Assembly: GCA_016180275.1 (NCBI GenBank)
Contig: JACPBN010000032.1
Location: forward strand, 1-6,581
Source of the DNA: Candidatus Woesearchaeota archaeon
Lineage (GTDB): Archaea; Nanobdellota; Nanobdellia; Woesearchaeales; UBA10200
Direction of reading: 5' to 3'
Length of the DNA: 6,581 nt
In this document: positions 6,061 through 6,581 of the stretch, piece after piece
How positions within the stretch are numbered: position 1 is the stretch's first letter
Layout of the letters: each line of letters opens with the position of its first letter
Made by a program: the position numbers and the translations under genes
Notes under the pieces: generated by a model
Seen by the model: only the letters and a program-made list of their open reading frames with translations
What the model was told of the DNA's origin: nothing
The model's database searches: none

Positions 6061-6261
6061 AGCAGTTGAGACTGCCGACGAACACTAGCGTAGAACATCA
6101 AAGAGTTGCTCCTCCTCTAATCTTAGACAATAGATATGATAATAGAAAAGCTTTGCGTGTTGTATTTGTAGATGTGTAACTAAATAGTCTTGCCCGTCGC
6201 AACTTGGCAGGATTAGTAGATTTGTGTTCGTCAAAAATTGGCAGTCTCAACTGTTTTTTTT
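6061..6261 (+). ncRNA. Candidate structured non-coding RNA
   Basis: A stretch of about 200 nt is closed by a long-range helix. Positions 6063-6076 pair perfectly with 6240-6253 (14 bp; 16 with a G-T and an A-T at 6061-6062), and 6077-6085 pair perfectly with 6224-6232 (9 bp). The two helices are continuous on the 5' side, with a 7-nt bulge (AAAAATT) on the 3' side. Eight T residues (6254-6261) follow the helix directly, which fixes the strand as plus. Inside, AGTTGC (6104-6109) can pair with GCAACT (6199-6204), and CTAATCTT (6117-6124) with AGGATTAG (6209-6216); these two would cross as a pseudoknot. I see no SRP, RNase P or tRNA hallmarks. A non-autonomous mobile element with terminal inverted repeats is the main alternative; no clear target duplication is visible. 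Confidence 0.5.
6254..6261 (+). terminator. Oligo-T terminator of the candidate RNA
   Basis: Eight T residues directly follow the 3' arm of the closing helix (CAACTG), as expected for termination of a small archaeal RNA on the plus strand. The other side of the helix, read on the minus strand, is not followed by a T run. Confidence 0.45.
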
Positions 6262-6325
6262 ATGAACAGTTATTTGATAATTATGGGTATACCAATGTTA
6301 GTATTTTAACAATATTTAGAACTTA

Positions 6326-6581
6326 TTATATCTTCAGATCTTCATCCTGTACATATGGCAGATGCTTTTTCATAGCAATCTCAGCTTTTTGGAGCTCTGC
6401 GCCCAGATAAGCAGCATGCTCAATTTTGGAAATAATGCCTAATCTGCAGATAGTATTATATATCTTAATTGCCCTATTGCCTTCAATCAGCAATAATCTT
6501 TGATGCCTATTATTATAGAACCTTACTCTGATTATCTGCTCGTCATAGAATGGCTTGATTGTAAAATATCCTAATGGGTCT
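6326..6581 (-). CDS. DUF4346 / dihydropteroate synthase-related protein, C-terminal part
   Basis: An open frame enters from the right edge and ends at TAA TAA (6323-6328), encoding 84 residues here. It starts DPLGYFTIKPFYDEQIIRV and ends with GIISKIEHAAYLGAELQKAE, then IAMKKHLPYVQDED. DP-GYF near the start, a IYNTICRLG segment, the HAAYLG-EL-KAE helix and the closing YVQD are features I associate with DUF4346, the C-terminal domain of archaeal dihydropteroate-synthase-like proteins. The molecular role of that domain is not established; a link to pterin or cofactor metabolism comes only from the domain usually fused upstream, which lies outside this window. The gene appears complete at its 3' end and convergent with the candidate RNA. 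No strong terminator is seen; a weak TGTTA/TAACA hairpin lies near 6296-6312. Confidence 0.85.
   Translation of the reverse strand, partial: DPLGYFTIKPFYDEQIIRVRFYNNRHQRLLLIEGNRAIKIYNTICRLGIISKIEHAAYLGAELQKAEIAMKKHLPYVQDEDLKI

Noticed and set aside
6061..6261. Short non-autonomous transposable element with terminal inverted repeats
   Set aside because: No target-site duplication is visible, and the repeat is interrupted by a 7-nt bulge on one side only. It stays as an alternative to the RNA call rather than the preferred reading.
6204..6410. 68-codon open frame on the plus strand
   Set aside because: It overlaps the 3' half of the candidate RNA and then runs antisense to the DUF4346 gene; the product has no recognisable features and there is no good ribosome binding site.
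1..6581. CRISPR array, insertion sequence, phage or toxin-antitoxin genes
   Set aside because: No regularly spaced repeats, transposase, integrase or small paired genes were seen on either strand.

Overview
The window looks archaeal: AT-rich DNA, an S-layer protein with an archaeal-type export signal, a tRNA gene interrupted by bulge-helix-bulge (BHB) type introns and lacking an encoded CCA, TATA/BRE-like promoters, and oligo-T termination. The S-layer family and the overall style suggest a DPANN lineage (Woesearchaeota, Pacearchaeota or a relative). That placement is an inference; no rRNA is present to settle it.

Layout. Positions 1-2747 (+) hold the 3' part of a very large signalling protein. 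It begins inside the C-terminal half of a class III nucleotidyl cyclase domain, continues into a STAND/AAA-type ATPase and ends in a long helical, TPR-bearing region. It converges on an S-layer protein gene (2953-5388, -), and an A/T-rich zone with a hairpin between them probably terminates both. The S-layer gene is preceded by about 450 bp of AT-rich non-coding DNA with repeated TATA/BRE-like boxes, several inverted repeats and a strong Shine-Dalgarno. Then comes a class II tRNA-Leu(UAG) gene (5841-5994, -) that I read as carrying two introns, of 22 nt and 48 nt. Next is a probable structured RNA (about 6061-6261, +), closed by a long interrupted helix and followed by eight T residues. The window ends in the C-terminal 84 codons of a DUF4346 / dihydropteroate-synthase-related protein (-), which is open at the window edge.

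The genes do not form one operon or pathway. The most notable points are: (i) the S-layer reading frame is broken within its C-terminal domain, and the missing end is present in another frame immediately downstream; (ii) the two-intron tRNA, whose 22-nt micro-intron shows a near-textbook BHB; (iii) an unassigned structured RNA candidate; (iv) a cyclase-STAND-TPR fusion whose cyclase half has lost a catalytic Asn.
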